From the NCBI GenBank assembly GCA_963971575.1, contig OZ020611.1, positions 53,205,466 through 53,269,465 on the forward strand: 64,000 nt of DNA, read 5' to 3'. Positions 34,147 through 45,469 of the stretch are shown here, piece by piece. Within the stretch, counting starts at the first letter, position 1. Each line of letters starts with the position of its first letter. The notes under the pieces were generated by a model. The model saw only the letters and a program-made list of their open reading frames with translations. It did not search any database and had not been told where the DNA came from. The position numbers were made by a program, and so were the translations under genes. This DNA is from Liopterus haemorrhoidalis (taxonomy: Eukaryota > Arthropoda > Insecta > Coleoptera > Dytiscidae).

Positions 34147-34865
34147 CAGTAGTTCCCAAACTTATTTTGTCGCGGAATCCCAATACACTACTCAAAAAAT
34201 TACGGAACCCTTTTATTGGAATTTTTTTATACAAATTTAAATACAAAAAAAAAATACATTACATTAATGCAAACCTTTTCCTTTTATAAATACGATAGAA
34301 AAGTAAGAGTTTATAAGTTAGTAGTCATTTTCATTGTCTTCCTAAAAAGTAGAACATTAAAATTAAAAAAAAAAATCATGATATCATATTTTTCATATAA
34401 AGTGTGAGACTCTTTGCTAATACAGCTAGGTTTAATGAGAAGCATGTTTTTGCTTTTTGAATTCTAATATCCTTTCAAAATTTGGTATAATATTGGATAA
34501 TCAAATTCGCATATCTGGTGCAGCACTTAGTTTACTGCGATATTTCGATTTTGTATCAGCGTATTTTAAAAATCCAGATTCACACATGTACGTAGTTACA
34601 AACAGTAACAAAAACCAAATAGCACTTTTTGATAAGTGAGGATATTGGTCATATATATCAGAACAGAAAGTTTTTTTTTTCTGTGTATCTGTATTACATT
34701 TATTTTTGTATTTTTCTTGAACAAATTTTTAACTATATCTTAAATCCTTTTTTAATAAGCATTTCTATGAAACAAGATTGATATAAATAGCACCATGTCC
34801 CGCGGAACCCCTGCATCTTATCGCGGAACCTTGGGGTTCCGTGGGACACAGTTTGGGAACCGCTG
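34147..34865. mobile_element. 719-bp non-autonomous hAT element
   Basis: Starts CAGTAGTTCCCAAACTTATT and ends GTTTGGGAACCGCTG, with subterminal CGCGGAACCC repeats in both ends. The 8-bp GCCTAGAT is exact on both sides (34139-34146 and 34866-34873). Short internal frames show no transposase motif. Confidence 0.93.
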
Positions 34866-34873
34866 GCCTAGAT

Positions 34874-37278
34874 CCATTTGCTTTGCCACCGCCAATGCAC
34901 TGTCCGTATCATCAGTTTTTCCGTAGTATCCAAATGTTACGGTTCCTATCCTGCAGGATTATTCCTAGTATTCTGCACTCCAAGCATATATTACTATTCA
35001 AGAAAATTGACTATGAATAGAGAAAAATTGATTGAATAACAGCAAATTTTTCTTTAGGATAAATTGCTTACTTGAAAATGGTGTCTTGTCCCAACATCAC
35101 AATGAATTGATAATGTGACAAAAAGTCATTAATCAATTCTTCGAATATCTGAAGAATAAGAATGCTTCAGAAATTTATGGACAGAAAAGCGATTACGTCG
35201 TTTATTGCTTTACATATTTTTCTCTTCTATAATAATGATGTCACTAATACATCCTCATTAAATAAATGACAAAACATTATTATAACTAGACAACTATCAG
35301 ATCAGACGCCAAACAAAATTGAACTTTAAAAGGATTGATACGCTACGATGCATAACGCATTTATTAACATTAAATTATTAATATTTACATAAAATATTTC
35401 TGGATTAAACCAAACAAAAATTACATTTTTCATGAATTCGAAGAGTTGACCAAATTTACGACGCTCTAACGGCGACACCGTTATTCCCTTTAATTCAGTA
35501 TAGATATGATTTTTTTTTTTTTTTTTTCCGATTATTGCAGTCGAACGAGATATTTGGAAATAAACATTTTTTTGCACGTTTTCGAGGTTTTTTTCGAAGT
35601 TCGGCAAATTCAATCGTAAATTTGACCTCGAAAACAGCACCTCAATTCATCCCACTAATTTCCAAAACTTCCGCTAAACTTTCTTTACAACCACTGTTTT
35701 GAACACAAATTTCCTGGATTATTGTGGTATTTAAAATAAAAGCTCTTAAACTCTACATTAAGCAACAACAAAAAAAAAAAAAAAAAAGTTGTGTAAAATA
35801 TAAGTTAGGATTGAAATAGAGAAACTCATAATAATTTATGAACAACTTTGAATCCTTTCAAAATCTAGTTGTAATAATAGTTTAACATAACAATCCATGT
35901 CCTGGAAAAAGCAATTTATTCAACTAACTTCAGAAACAAAAGATTTTAAAACAAGGCCAAAAAAAGTAAATGCAATTGCTATGTAACTATACACCCAGTT
36001 AATAAGTTCCCAGTTTCGAAAATAAAACAAATAATAATTGTATATCGGAGTTGAGTCCATGCAAGTCCTGATTGCGTTTTGAATATTTAGAGAAGGCACC
36101 TTTATGAATTTTCTAAATCGTCCGTTTTAATGAAGGAACATTTGGACGCATTCCAAATTGCACAAGAGAGCCAGAGAACGGTACACTTGTGCTCAACTCG
36201 GGATATGGTTTAAACGGTAATGTCCCAGAGTCATGCATACACTTGATCTTAGCACATTTCCCCCACATTAACATGAACTATGAGTTGCAACTACATCATC
36301 AGGCTTACATAATTACATACACATACCATATAGCCCCTGACCTATTGTTAGAGGCATCTTGAATTCAGGTTGGGAAAAGATAAGAAGCTACTAATTTTGT
36401 TTTAATTTATTTCGTTTCCAAATATGTTGAACAGAAGTATTCAAAATTTCACAATGAAACATTAGACGTTTACGTTTCGTCAGTCAGATCAATTTGAGCG
36501 ATCCAAGTGCTCCCGATCAGTTCGTAAAGTCAGTCGGAGTGTACAGTACATAACTAGTTTTTATTCCATCCGATTGATTCGCCAGAGCGCTCGGAGCATT
36601 TCTAAACAATCTGCTGAGTAGCAGGATTGCTTGGTTTAGTCGTTGCTGGTGGTGAAAGTTAGCGCGGTTAAATTGAATCTTACGGCCTACTGGAAAGTGA
36701 TGTAAACATAACTTAACAAAATACACGAAATAAGTGCCGTTTGTGATAGCACTCTACTATTGGTAATTAATAAACTCATATTTATAAACCAAAACCCGGT
36801 AGCAGTTTTAATCAATGACAGAAATTTGATAGTTGCATTTAGCGCCACCGTAGCGTCGGAGTCATTACTTAAGTTCAGACATATTACTTACGAAAATTTT
36901 AACAAAATCTGAGCAATCCGACTAATTCGTGACGTCACCAGATCAATCTGCGCAATCTTGTGGATTGAATAAACACAAACGCCTATTATGTAACAAAGAT
37001 GTAAATAAAACAAATGCTCGATAAGTTTCACTAATTTAATTTTATTCGATTCTAGTATCTCAACGGATATATTCAAGAGTTCGTGACAAACTAAACTTAT
37101 CCAACAAAAAAATAACAATGGTTTCTGTTAAACAGCACAACTTCTCAAAATAATTTTAGAACAAAAAAAAAATTAAAAATAGCTAAGGATAACCCTTTCA
37201 TTGGCCAATAAAAAGAGACGAATAAACTTCGATCTGGTCTATTCATCATAGGAATTCTTGAATTAGCATCTCTATATA
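34874..37278. other. Non-coding gap with a dispersed repeat
   Basis: No gene. 35330-35770 (minus) is a copy of the repeat found at 54520-54862 plus 56092-56360 (shared phrases GAGGTGCTGTTTTCGAGGTC, AACGTGCAAAAAA, CAAATATCTCG). The stretches at 36480-36530 and 36915-36960 share AGATCAAT(T/C)TG(A/C)GC(G/A)AT and may be related insertions. Confidence 0.6.
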
Positions 37279-38164
37279 TTAGGTCGTCAAGGATGAAATT
37301 TGTAGAAAAAAAGGCATAGTTGGTTGATAACTTACAAATATAAGGAATTATTTTATTCATCAAAGTATGCACCCATATTGTCTATATACTTTTGCCATTT
37401 AAGCGGCAGGTTGTTCAGGCCGGTGGTATAAAACCCGGGCGGACGAGAGTCAATGAATTCCTGGAAGACCAGTTTTACAGCATTGTCGGAATTAAACTGT
37501 TGTCCTTTCAAAAAGTTGTCCAAATTGCAGAAGAAGTGGTAGTCAGTGAGGGCTAGGTCTGGTGAGTATGGAGGATGATGAAGAAGTTCCAATTCCAATT
37601 CCTGTAGTTTTGCCACAGTCATTTGTGCAGTGTGTGGTCTAACGTTATCATTCAATAAGATATGAATCGATCTGTTGATCAATCTAGGCTGTTTTACTTT
37701 AAGTTTTTGCATCATTTCGTCCAGTTGGTTGAAGTATACTTCTGCTGTGATCGATGAGCCAGTATTTTTTTTTTTTTATTTGTTTTTTAATTTACCCTTT
37801 GAAATTTGGCGAACCAATTTGATATTGTCTGCTGCGTAGTAACACTAGAGCCAAATGCACTATTAAAGTTTCGCGCGGTCTGCGATGCCGTAGTTCCATG
37901 TAAGAACTATTACTCCATAATAGTGCGAATTTCCGACCGTTCCCTTTACAACAAAATTATTTAAAAAAAAAAAAAATGATAATTTTTAAAGCATACAATG
38001 ATTTCTTTAAACAGTCGATGTGTGTAACTTTATCAAAAAAAAAAAAAAAAAACAGAACGGTAAAATATGTCATTTTTTTATATCATTTCATATATAAATG
38101 TCAAATAATAAGCTGTTAAAGTTGGCAATATTATTAACTACAAATTTCATCCTTGACGACCTGA
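37279..38164 (-). mobile_element. Mariner transposon with internal deletion
   Basis: Terminal inverted repeats TTAGGTCGTCAAGGATGAAA (left) and, on the other strand at the right, TCAGGTCGTCAAGGATGAAA, both continuing TTTGTAG. TA flanks each end (37277-37278 and 38165-38166). 886 bp instead of about 1.3 kb. It sits inside a copy of the dispersed AT-rich repeat that continues at 38167. Confidence 0.92.
37353..37960 (-). pseudogene. Mariner transposase, N- and C-terminal parts joined by deletion
   Basis: Minus strand: the N-terminal helix-turn-helix region reads TASQTARNFNSAFGSSVTTQ then QTISNWFAKFQ near 37900-37800. A T-rich tract and a deletion follow, then GSSITAEVYFNQLDEMMQK and an open frame from 37715 to 37353 with ILLNDNVRPHTAQ (second Asp, with Asn replacing the usual His), YSPDLALTDYHFF (third Asp) and WQKYIDNMGAYFDE. 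The first catalytic Asp is deleted. The sequence type resembles the mariner group that gave rise to SETMAR. Confidence 0.88.
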
Positions 38165-38289
38165 TATATAAGGTAACGTATTTCTGTTTGTCTGCCTGTC
38201 GGTATGTGCACTTTTCACTTGAGAACTGCTTCAGAACTGATTCAGTTTTTATGTTTTTTTTTTTTTTTATCTTTAGCTACATCATCTGC

Positions 38290-38622
38290 AGAGGCGGATC
38301 TACATACGGGCTAATAGGGCTGGAGCCCTGGGCCCCGGATCTGGAAGGGGCCCCCAACCTCTTCACTTGGATTTGGGAGGTGAGGACCTTTTTTTTTGAT
38401 CTTCACTTGGTTTTGGGAGGTGAGGACCTTTTTTGTTTTTGCTCTTCACTTGGATTTGGGAGGTGAGGACCTTTTTTTTTGCTCTTCACTTGGTTTTGGG
38501 AGGTGAGGACCTTTTTTTTTTGCTCTTCACTTATAAAAAATATTCAACATAAGTGAAGAGCATGTGTAGGGCCCCTTCGCATTTTTAAGCCCTGGGCCCC
38601 CAAAAAGCTAGATCCGCCTCTG
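38290..38622. mobile_element. 333-bp hAT MITE carrying a minisatellite
   Basis: Starts CAGAGGCGGATCTA and ends TAGATCCGCCTCTG; exact 8-bp ATCATCTG on both sides (38282-38289 and 38623-38630). GGGCCCC phrases lie inside both ends. The centre is a tandem array (38350-38530). Confidence 0.94.
38350..38530. repeat. Minisatellite, about 43-bp units
   Basis: Four to five copies of CTTCACTTGGATTTGGGAGG followed by TGAGGACC and a T-run. The same unit occurs inverted at 53344-53600. Confidence 0.9.
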
Positions 38623-39334
38623 ATCATCTGGTTAGTTTTCGGCTGTGTTTTATAAAAATCAATTTCATGATAAAATGATAATTGTGCGCGAGGGGTATTC
38701 CTTGTTTTCTGGTCATATTTAACGCATTTTGTTGAAATTATCAGCGACAACACGGGCTTCATCCTCAGCAAAGGTAGTACACAATTTATACACTATTCAG
38801 AATTAAACGAATTTTAAAAATATATTCTGTAGTTCAAAATATATAATGATATCTGTGCGCACGGTTGATTCTAAATCCATCTTTTCGGTTTATATTTAAC
38901 GGAGAAGTAATAGTCTGATTTTCATGCATTTTTCTTTTTTTTTTTTCTATTTTTATCTGCATTATCTGGTGAGGTTTAAGGCTATGTTTCATTCAAACCG
39001 GTTCAGTAGTTCCTAAGTTGTAATGAAATAAGTGCGCGGCAGTAAAAGAAAACCCATGTTCCGTTTATATTTTAAGTATTTTTTTGAAATTATCAGCAAT
39101 AATATAGGTTTCGTGAGCGGCAAGGTTGGTACACGGTCTATACATTTTCGTGATATTATCAGCGACAACATATATGTCTTCAATAGCAAACCTGGTACAC
39201 GATTTATACACTAATAACGTATGAAAAAAATTTTAAAATCGATTCAGTAGTTCCAAAGTTACGACGTTTATTACTGAGAAAGTATTCTTGGGCCAGTTTA
39301 AATCTCTCTCCCGTACTTACATGTGTGTTTACAC

Positions 39335-39495
39335 GGCTCCGTGAAGTTAGCAGTCCACTGGAAGCACTAACGAAAATTCGTCGGCTATCCGTTAGTGCTT
39401 CGTTAGTGCCTGTTAGTGCTTCATAAAAAAACGTAGCCACCCTAAACGTTTTCGAAAAAAAAAGCAATTCAAAATGGACTGCTAACTTCACGCTT
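39335..39495. repeat. Terminal hairpin unit, left end
   Basis: The outermost unit differs from the rest: CGTGAAGTTAGCAGTCCA at 39340 is repeated inverted as TGGACTGCTAACTTCACG at about 39475-39492, so the tip is itself a 150-bp inverted repeat. The mirror unit at the right end occupies about 48745-48905. Confidence 0.9.
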
Positions 39496-41885
39496 CGTTG
39501 GAAGCACTAACGAAAATTCGTCAGCCATCCGTTAGTGCCTCGTTAGTACCTGTTAGTGCTTCATTAAAATTTGTAGCCACCCTAACCGTTTTTGAGATAT
39601 TGAGCATTCAAAAAAATAAGCGTGAAGTTAGCAGTCCACTGAAAGCACTAACGAAAATTCGTCAGCCATCCGTTAGTGCCTCGTTAGTTAGTGCCTGTTA
39701 GTGCTTCATTAAAATTTGTAGCCACCCTAACCGTTTTTGAGAAATTGAGCTTTCAAAAAATCGACCGTGAAGTTAGCAGTCCACTGAAAGCACTAACGAA
39801 AATTCGTCGGCCATCCGTTAGTGCCTCGTTAATGCCTGTTAGTGCTTCATTAAAATTTGTAGCCACCCTAACCGTTTTTGAGATATTGAGCATTCAAAAA
39901 ATTAATCGTGAAGTTAGCAGTCCACTGAAAGCACTAACGAAAATTCGTCGGCCATCCGTTAGTGCCTCGTTAGTGCCTGTTAGTGCTTCATTAAAATTTG
40001 TAGCCACCCTAACCGTTTTTGAGAAATTGAGCTTTCAAAAAATCGACCGTGAAGTTAGCAGTCCACTGAAAGCACTAACGAAAATTCGTCGGCCATCCGT
40101 TAGTGCCTCGTTAGTGCCTGTTAGTGCTTCATTAAAATTTGTAGCCACCCTAACCGTTTTTGAGATATTGAGCAATCAAAAAAATAAGCGTGAAGTTAGC
40201 AGTCCACTGAAAGCACTAACGAAAATTTGTCGGCCATCCGTTATTGCCTCGTTAGTGCCTGTTAGTGCTTCATTAAAATTTGTAGCCACCCTAACCGTTT
40301 TTGAGAAATTGAGCTTTAAAAAAATCGACCGTGAAGTTAGCAGTCCACTGAAAGCACTAACGAAAATTCGTCGGCCGTCCGTTAGTGCCTCGTTAGTGCC
40401 TGTTAGTGCTTCATTAAAATTTGTAGCCACCCTAACCGTTTTTGAGATATTGAGCATTCAAAAAAATAAGCGTGAAGTTAGCAGTCCACTGAAAGCACTA
40501 ACGAAAATTCGTCGGCCATCCGTTAGTGCTTCGTTAGTGCCTGTTAGTGCTTCATTAAAATTTGTAGCCACCCTAACCGTTTTTGAGAAATTGAGCTTTC
40601 AAAAAATCGACCGTGAAGTTAGCAGTCCACTGAAAGCACTAACGAAAATTCGTCGGCCATCCGTTAGTGCCTCGTTAGTGCCTGTTAGTGCTTCATTAAA
40701 ATTTGTAGCCACCCTAACCGTTTTTGAGATATTGAGCATTCAAAAAAATAAGCGTGAAGTTAGCAGTCCACTGAAAGCACTAACGAAAATTCGTCAGCCA
40801 TCCGTTAGTGCCTCGTTAGTGCCTGTTAGTGCTTCATTAAAATTTGTAGCCACCCTAACCGTTTTTGAGATATTGAGCATTCAAAAAATAAGCGTGAAGT
40901 TAGCAGTCCACTGAAAGCACTAACGAAAATTCGTCGGCCATCCGTTAGTGCCTCGTTAGTGCCTGTTAGTGCTTCATTAAAATTTGTAGCCACCCTAACC
41001 GTTTTTGAGATATTGAGCATTCAAAAAAATAAGCGTGAAGTTAGCAGTCCACTGAAAGCACTAACGAAAATTCGTCAGCCATCCGTTAGTGCCTCGTTAG
41101 TGCCTGTTAGTGCTTCATTAAAATTTGTAGCCACCCTAACCGTTTTTGAGAAATTGAGCTTTCAAAAAATCGACCGTGAAGTTAGCAGTCCACTGAAAGC
41201 ACTAACGAAAATTCGTCGGCCATCCGTTAGTGCCTCGTTAGTGCCTGTTAGTGCTTCATTAAAATTTGTAGCCACCCTAACCGTTTTTGAGAAATTGAGC
41301 ATTCAAAAAAATAAGTGTGAAGTTAGCAGGTCATGAAAAGCACTAACGAGAATTCGTTGGCCGTCTGTTAGTGCCTCGTTAGTGCCTGTTAGTGCTTCAT
41401 TAAAATTTGAATCCACCCTAACCGTTTTTGAGAAATTGAGCATTAAAATTAACGTGCAGTTTGCAGGTAATGAAAAGCACTAATGAAAATTCATCGGCCA
41501 ACCGTTAGTGCATCGGTAGTGCCTGTTTGTGCTTCATTAAAATCGAAATCCACCCTAACCGTTTTTGAGAAATTGAGCATTCAAAAAAATTAACGTGTAG
41601 TTTGCAGGTCAGGAAAAGCACTAATGAAAATTCATCGGCCAACCGTTAGTGCCTTGGTAGTGCCTGTTTGTGCTTCATTAAAATCGGAATCCACCCTAAG
41701 AGTTTTTGAGAAATTGAGCATTCAAAAAAATAAGCATAAAGTTAGCAGGACATAGAAAGCACTAACGAAAATTCGTCGGCCATCCGTTAGTGCCTCGTTA
41801 GTACTTTTTAGTGCTTCATTAAAATTGGAATCCACCCAACCCGTTTTTTAGAAATTGAGCTTTCCAAAAATAAAAGTGAAGTTAT
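39335..41885 (+). repeat. Left array of 141-bp repeats
   Basis: GTGAAGTTAGCAGTCC recurs at 39767, 39908, 40049, 40190 and onward with an exact 141-bp period. About 18 copies; the inner four (after about 41320) are clearly diverged, and one repeat boundary has a 4-bp duplication. Two variants alternate for much of the array: one with GATATTGAGCATTCAAAAAA and AATAAGC, the other with GAAATTGAGCTTTCAAAAAA and TCGACC, giving a 282-bp higher-order unit. Each copy contains GCACTAACG and three inverted CGTTAGTGC motifs. Because 141 is divisible by three, a 407-codon frame stays open here; I do not regard it as a gene. Confidence 0.95.
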
Positions 41886-42513
41886 ATGGTGATTGAAATA
41901 CTATATTTTTCTATAGATGGGGGTAGATTTATCTAAGATATATTAATTTATTTATTTATTTATTTTACATCGGCCTATTTTTGCAACCAGGCTAATCGCC
42001 AATGCCAGGGGCGAACTCCTACACCTGGATGAGGGGTGAATGATTGTGAAATGAGAGTAATGTATACATATTATTCTCGCCCGAATAATATCACCAACGG
42101 AGAATCGAACTACCAATCGCATAATCCAGACTGTTTTCACCAGTCCAAACTGTACCACTAAAAAAAAATGCGCTCGACCACTCCGTTGGCATCTAAGATA
42201 TATTAAATCCCAAGATAATTGAGAATAAGTTTTACTACAATTTTACGCCGTCACACATATCATTGTTTTTCAACCCTATCTAATTAATGTAGGGCGAACT
42301 TGCAAATGAACTTTGACGACAGAATAAGCACCCAGAATTATCTGATAAGTTGAAAAAGGTATGAAAACAACTAATTAATTATATCACTGACGATTTAGGT
42401 ATGAGAAATGATAAGCAAAAGATCGAGTGTAATAAAACACAATATTGAAGGAAAGTTTCGATGTTAGTATTTAAAATCAATATAATAATATACAAATAAC
42501 AAATCATCAAAAC
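41886..42513. other. Single-copy part of the left arm
   Basis: Inverted match of 45675-46340. Contains a SINE at 41947-42190. No gene. Confidence 0.8.
41947..42190 (-). mobile_element. tRNA-derived SINE (family S1) with 16-bp target duplication
   Basis: Minus strand begins GCCAACGGAGTGGTCGAGCG (A-box-like TGGTCGAGCG) and has a B-box-like GGTAGTTCGATTC near 42110. The tail is (AAATA)n. ATCTAAGATATATTAA is exact on both sides (41931-41946 and 42191-42206). Conserved body: ATATTATTCGGGCGAGAATA and TCATCCAGGTGTAGGAGTTC. It inserted before the arms became inverted copies, because the other arm has it too. Confidence 0.9.
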
Positions 42514-43325
42514 GGTAACCGACGAGTTCATCGAAAATCAATTCATCGAAAATCAATTCATCGAATGATCAATTCATCGAATCGTCAATTCATCTAAAAA
42601 AAAATATTTTGTAAATATTTGAGAGGAATGCCGAGGGGATCGGAAAGTCAAAAAAACAGTGGTCAATAAAAGTAGACAGACTAAGAAATAATTGCATAAA
42701 ATTTTTATATGGTTTAAAAAAAGGTAAATAAAGTGACATAGTATTTGAATATAAATAAAGAAATATAATAAGAAAACTTATATAATAAAACAAATAAATG
42801 TTTTGTTTTTAAGGTTTAATAATACAGGTTATGGGCAATTGCACGCAAATAATTTTTATAAATTCATACACAATGATACGCATTTTAATTGGGCTAATAT
42901 GGTGGAAAATAAAGTACTATGCATCTAAAAACAAGGTAATTAGGTTAGGTTAGGTTAGGTTAGTAGCCGAGCGAAGCGAGCTACCCATCTTCTAGTTTAA
43001 TGACAAAACACTATCTTAGGTTAGGTTAGGTTAGTAAGGGTTTGTTAGAAGAAGCCGAGCGAAGCGAGCTACCCATCATCTAGCTTAATGAAATTTAAAA
43101 ATTATTAATGGACCAAGTATGATAGTAATTTAATAAGTGTAGTCTGTCAACTTTTATTGACCACTGCTTTTTATGGCTTTCCGATCCCCTCGGCATTCTT
43201 CTCAAATATTTACAAAATATATTTTTTTCGATGAATTGACGATTCGATGAATTGATCATTCGATGAATTGATTTTCGATGAATTGATTTTCGATGAATTG
43301 ATTTTCGATGAACTTACCGTGAATC
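42514..43325. mobile_element. Small foldback element, copy 2 (812 bp)
   Basis: Ends GGTAACCGACGAG and ACCGTGAATC, flanked by exact CATCAAAAC (42505-42513 and 43326-43334). The empty site is preserved in the other arm near 45668 (reverse strand ATCATCAAAACACAATTT with a single CATCAAAAC). Arms are 15-bp tandem units reading TTCATCGAAAATCAA, whereas copies 1 and 3 read TTTATCG. The centre has almost two 89-bp units with AGGTTAGGTTAGG. Confidence 0.95.
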
Positions 43326-43867
43326 CATCAAAACACAATTTAAAATTTACTTACAACTAAGCAGAACTTTTGAACCAGCAGTATTGTTAATCCGGCACCC
43401 CGCTCTACCACCTAACGATCAAACTGACTCATCAGATTAATTTATTTACTATGATCTTCTTTCTGTGATTACTTCTGACCTATAAACGATAGGTACATGG
43501 GTCATAGGGCTTTTTATTCGTTAGTAAATGCCCTTGCCATTAAAGTAATTTTTCTTTGTAAATCTTTAAAGGTAACGATGATATTCCACAGCAAACAGCG
43601 TTATAATTTTCGTCGAAAATAAAAGTATAAATCATAATTGTGAGTTATCTATTGACCTGCGATATATGCTCTCCCGGAGAATTTTGTAGTAATATTAAAC
43701 CTGAAAAGTCCGATATATATTTTTTCGATATATCTCTTACAGTTTAGCCGTCGTAACGATTTTAATGTTCCGCACCAAAGATATTTTCCGACTTTTTTCC
43801 GTCCGTAGGCCCTAAAAACATGTACATTATTTAAAAACCGATTAATTTTTGCACCATTAGTTCCGCG

Positions 43868-44908
43868 GGAACCGGCGAGTTTATCGAAAATCAATTTATC
43901 GAAAGCAAATTTATCGAAAATCAATTTATCAAAAATCAATTTATCGAAAGCTAGTTTATCGAATGCTCAATTTATCGAAAATTGATTGTTGAATTATTTC
44001 GGTAGGAATTAATAATGAAAGAAATTTTAGTTTACATTGTAATTTATTATTGTGACGGTAAATAAAGTGACATGTAAAAACACTATCTTAGGTTAGGTTA
44101 GGTTAGTAATGGTTTGGTTAGAAGAAGCCGAGAAAAGAGAGATTACCATCTTCTAGTTTAGTGACAAAACACTATCTTAGGTTAGGTTAGGTTAGTAAGG
44201 GTTTGGTTAGAAGAAGCCGACCGAAACGAGCTTCTCATCTTCTAGTTTAATGACAAAGCACTATCTTAGGTAAGGTTAGGTTAGTAAGGGTTTGGTTAGA
44301 AGAAGCCAAGCGAAGCGAGCTACCCATCTTCTAGTTTAATGACAAAACACTATCTTAGATTAGGTTAGGTTAGTAAGGGTTTGGTTAGAAGAAGCCGAGC
44401 GAAACGAGCTTATCATCTTCTAGTTTAATGACAAAGCACTATCTTAGGTTAGGTTAGGTTAGTAAGGGTTTGGTTAGAAGAAGCCAAGCGAAGCGAGCTA
44501 CCCATCTTCTAGTTTAATGACAAAACACTATCTTAGGTTAGGTTAGGTTAGTAAGGGTTTGGTTAGAAGAAGTCGAGCGAAGCGAGCTACCCATCTTCTA
44601 GTTTAATGACAAAACAAACTCACACTAACATAATAATGCCACCTGTTTAGAATTACCGTAAATTGAACAAATCATGTGTGGTATGACGCTAGTGGTATGA
44701 CCTATTCCCTAGTTATACCGAAAATTTATATTAATAAGAAAATTTGTTTTTATGAAATAACATAATATTACTAAGCATTTTCGATAAACGTGCCATTCGA
44801 TAAATTGAGCATTCGATAAATTGATTTTCGATAACTTTGCTTTTTATAAACTTGCTACCGATAAATTTGTATTCGATAAATTAATTTTCGATAAATTGAC
44901 CTAGAATC
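43868..44908. mobile_element. Small foldback element, copy 3 (1041 bp)
   Basis: Ends GGAACCGGCGAG and GACCTAGAATC, as copy 1 in reverse orientation. Flanks AGTTCCGCG (43859-43867) and AGTTCCGCA (44909-44917) differ at one base of nine. Arms are arrays of the 15-bp TTTATCGAAAATCAA unit. The centre is expanded to six 89-bp units. Confidence 0.93.
44081..44614 (+). repeat. Six 89-bp tandem units with TTAGG runs
   Basis: CACTATCTTA begins at 44081, 44170, 44259, 44348, 44437 and 44526, an exact 89-bp period. Each unit has CTTAGGTTAGGTTAGGTTAG (one or two variants), then GGTTTGGTTAGAAGAAGCCG and a GCGAAGCGAGCTACCCATC segment. Confidence 0.95.
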
Positions 44909-45469
44909 AGTTCCGCAGGGTTCTAAATAGTAACTGTGCAAAATTTGGTTTAAATCGGTTACACGGCCTAGGAATGTATAGCGAACAAACAAACAAACAA
45001 ACAGACAATTTTCCTCTTTTATATATATAAAGAAGAAGATGTCCAATTATTTTTACTATGTATTTTGTTTCTCGCGTTCAAGACGCGGCACACAAACCTA
45101 ACGGTCGAAGGAGAAAAGTGCAGGTAGACCATCGAATTGAAAAATAGAGCGATTTTAGCTGTCAATGAAAGTAAGTATGGCCAAAGATTTAATAGGTAAA
45201 TATAAAGTGTTGCAGTTTATTTATATTTTATATTTTTAATAAATATAAAGCAAGCCGCACACAATTGAGATAGATAAGGTATTATACTACGCGTCTTTGG
45301 TGCTATATATTTTAGTTTGCAATGCAGTTGATGATAGTCGATGATAATATTCGTTTAGTTTGTTCGTCACAAATATATTTAAAAATTATTATACCCAAAA
45401 TTATTGTGTTCGTATGCTGTAGCATATAAGTGTAACAAAGATAGATATACATTGATATTCGTGACCCCC

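Larger units (their letters stand above)
38167..39325. repeat. Dispersed AT-rich repeat (family A), interrupted by a hAT MITE
   Basis: Segments recur in similar order at 63440-64000: TCTGGTCAGGTTTT-like text, AAAATCGATTCAGTAGTT, GTAAAACGAAATCCATGTTT, TTTATATTTAACGCATT, AAATTATCAGC(A/G)ACAACA and GGTACACGATTTATACACTAAT. Here the block appears about twice in tandem, with roughly 250-bp units. Non-coding; class unknown. Confidence 0.75.
43516..45469. other. Central spacer of the giant foldback element
   Basis: Not matched between the two arms. Apart from the foldback copy at 43868-44908 it is AT-rich with ACAAACAAACAAACAAACAG near 44985-45005. No transposase motif in any frame. Confidence 0.75.

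Noticed and set aside
39691..40914. 407-codon open frame on the plus strand (and its 491-codon mirror at 46793-48268 minus) as a repetitive protein
   Set aside because: It is a translation of the 141-bp tandem repeat; the frame stays open only because the unit length is divisible by three. It exists in opposite strands in the two inverted arms, breaks wherever a unit differs in length, and resembles no protein.
42050..42130. A functional tRNA gene
   Set aside because: Only box A- and B-like promoter motifs are present; there is no cloverleaf, and the sequence is a SINE with tail and target duplications.
44081..44614. A real telomere or chromosome end (TTAGG)
   Set aside because: TTAGG occurs only in runs of three to four within an 89-bp unit inside a transposon, with ordinary sequence on both sides.
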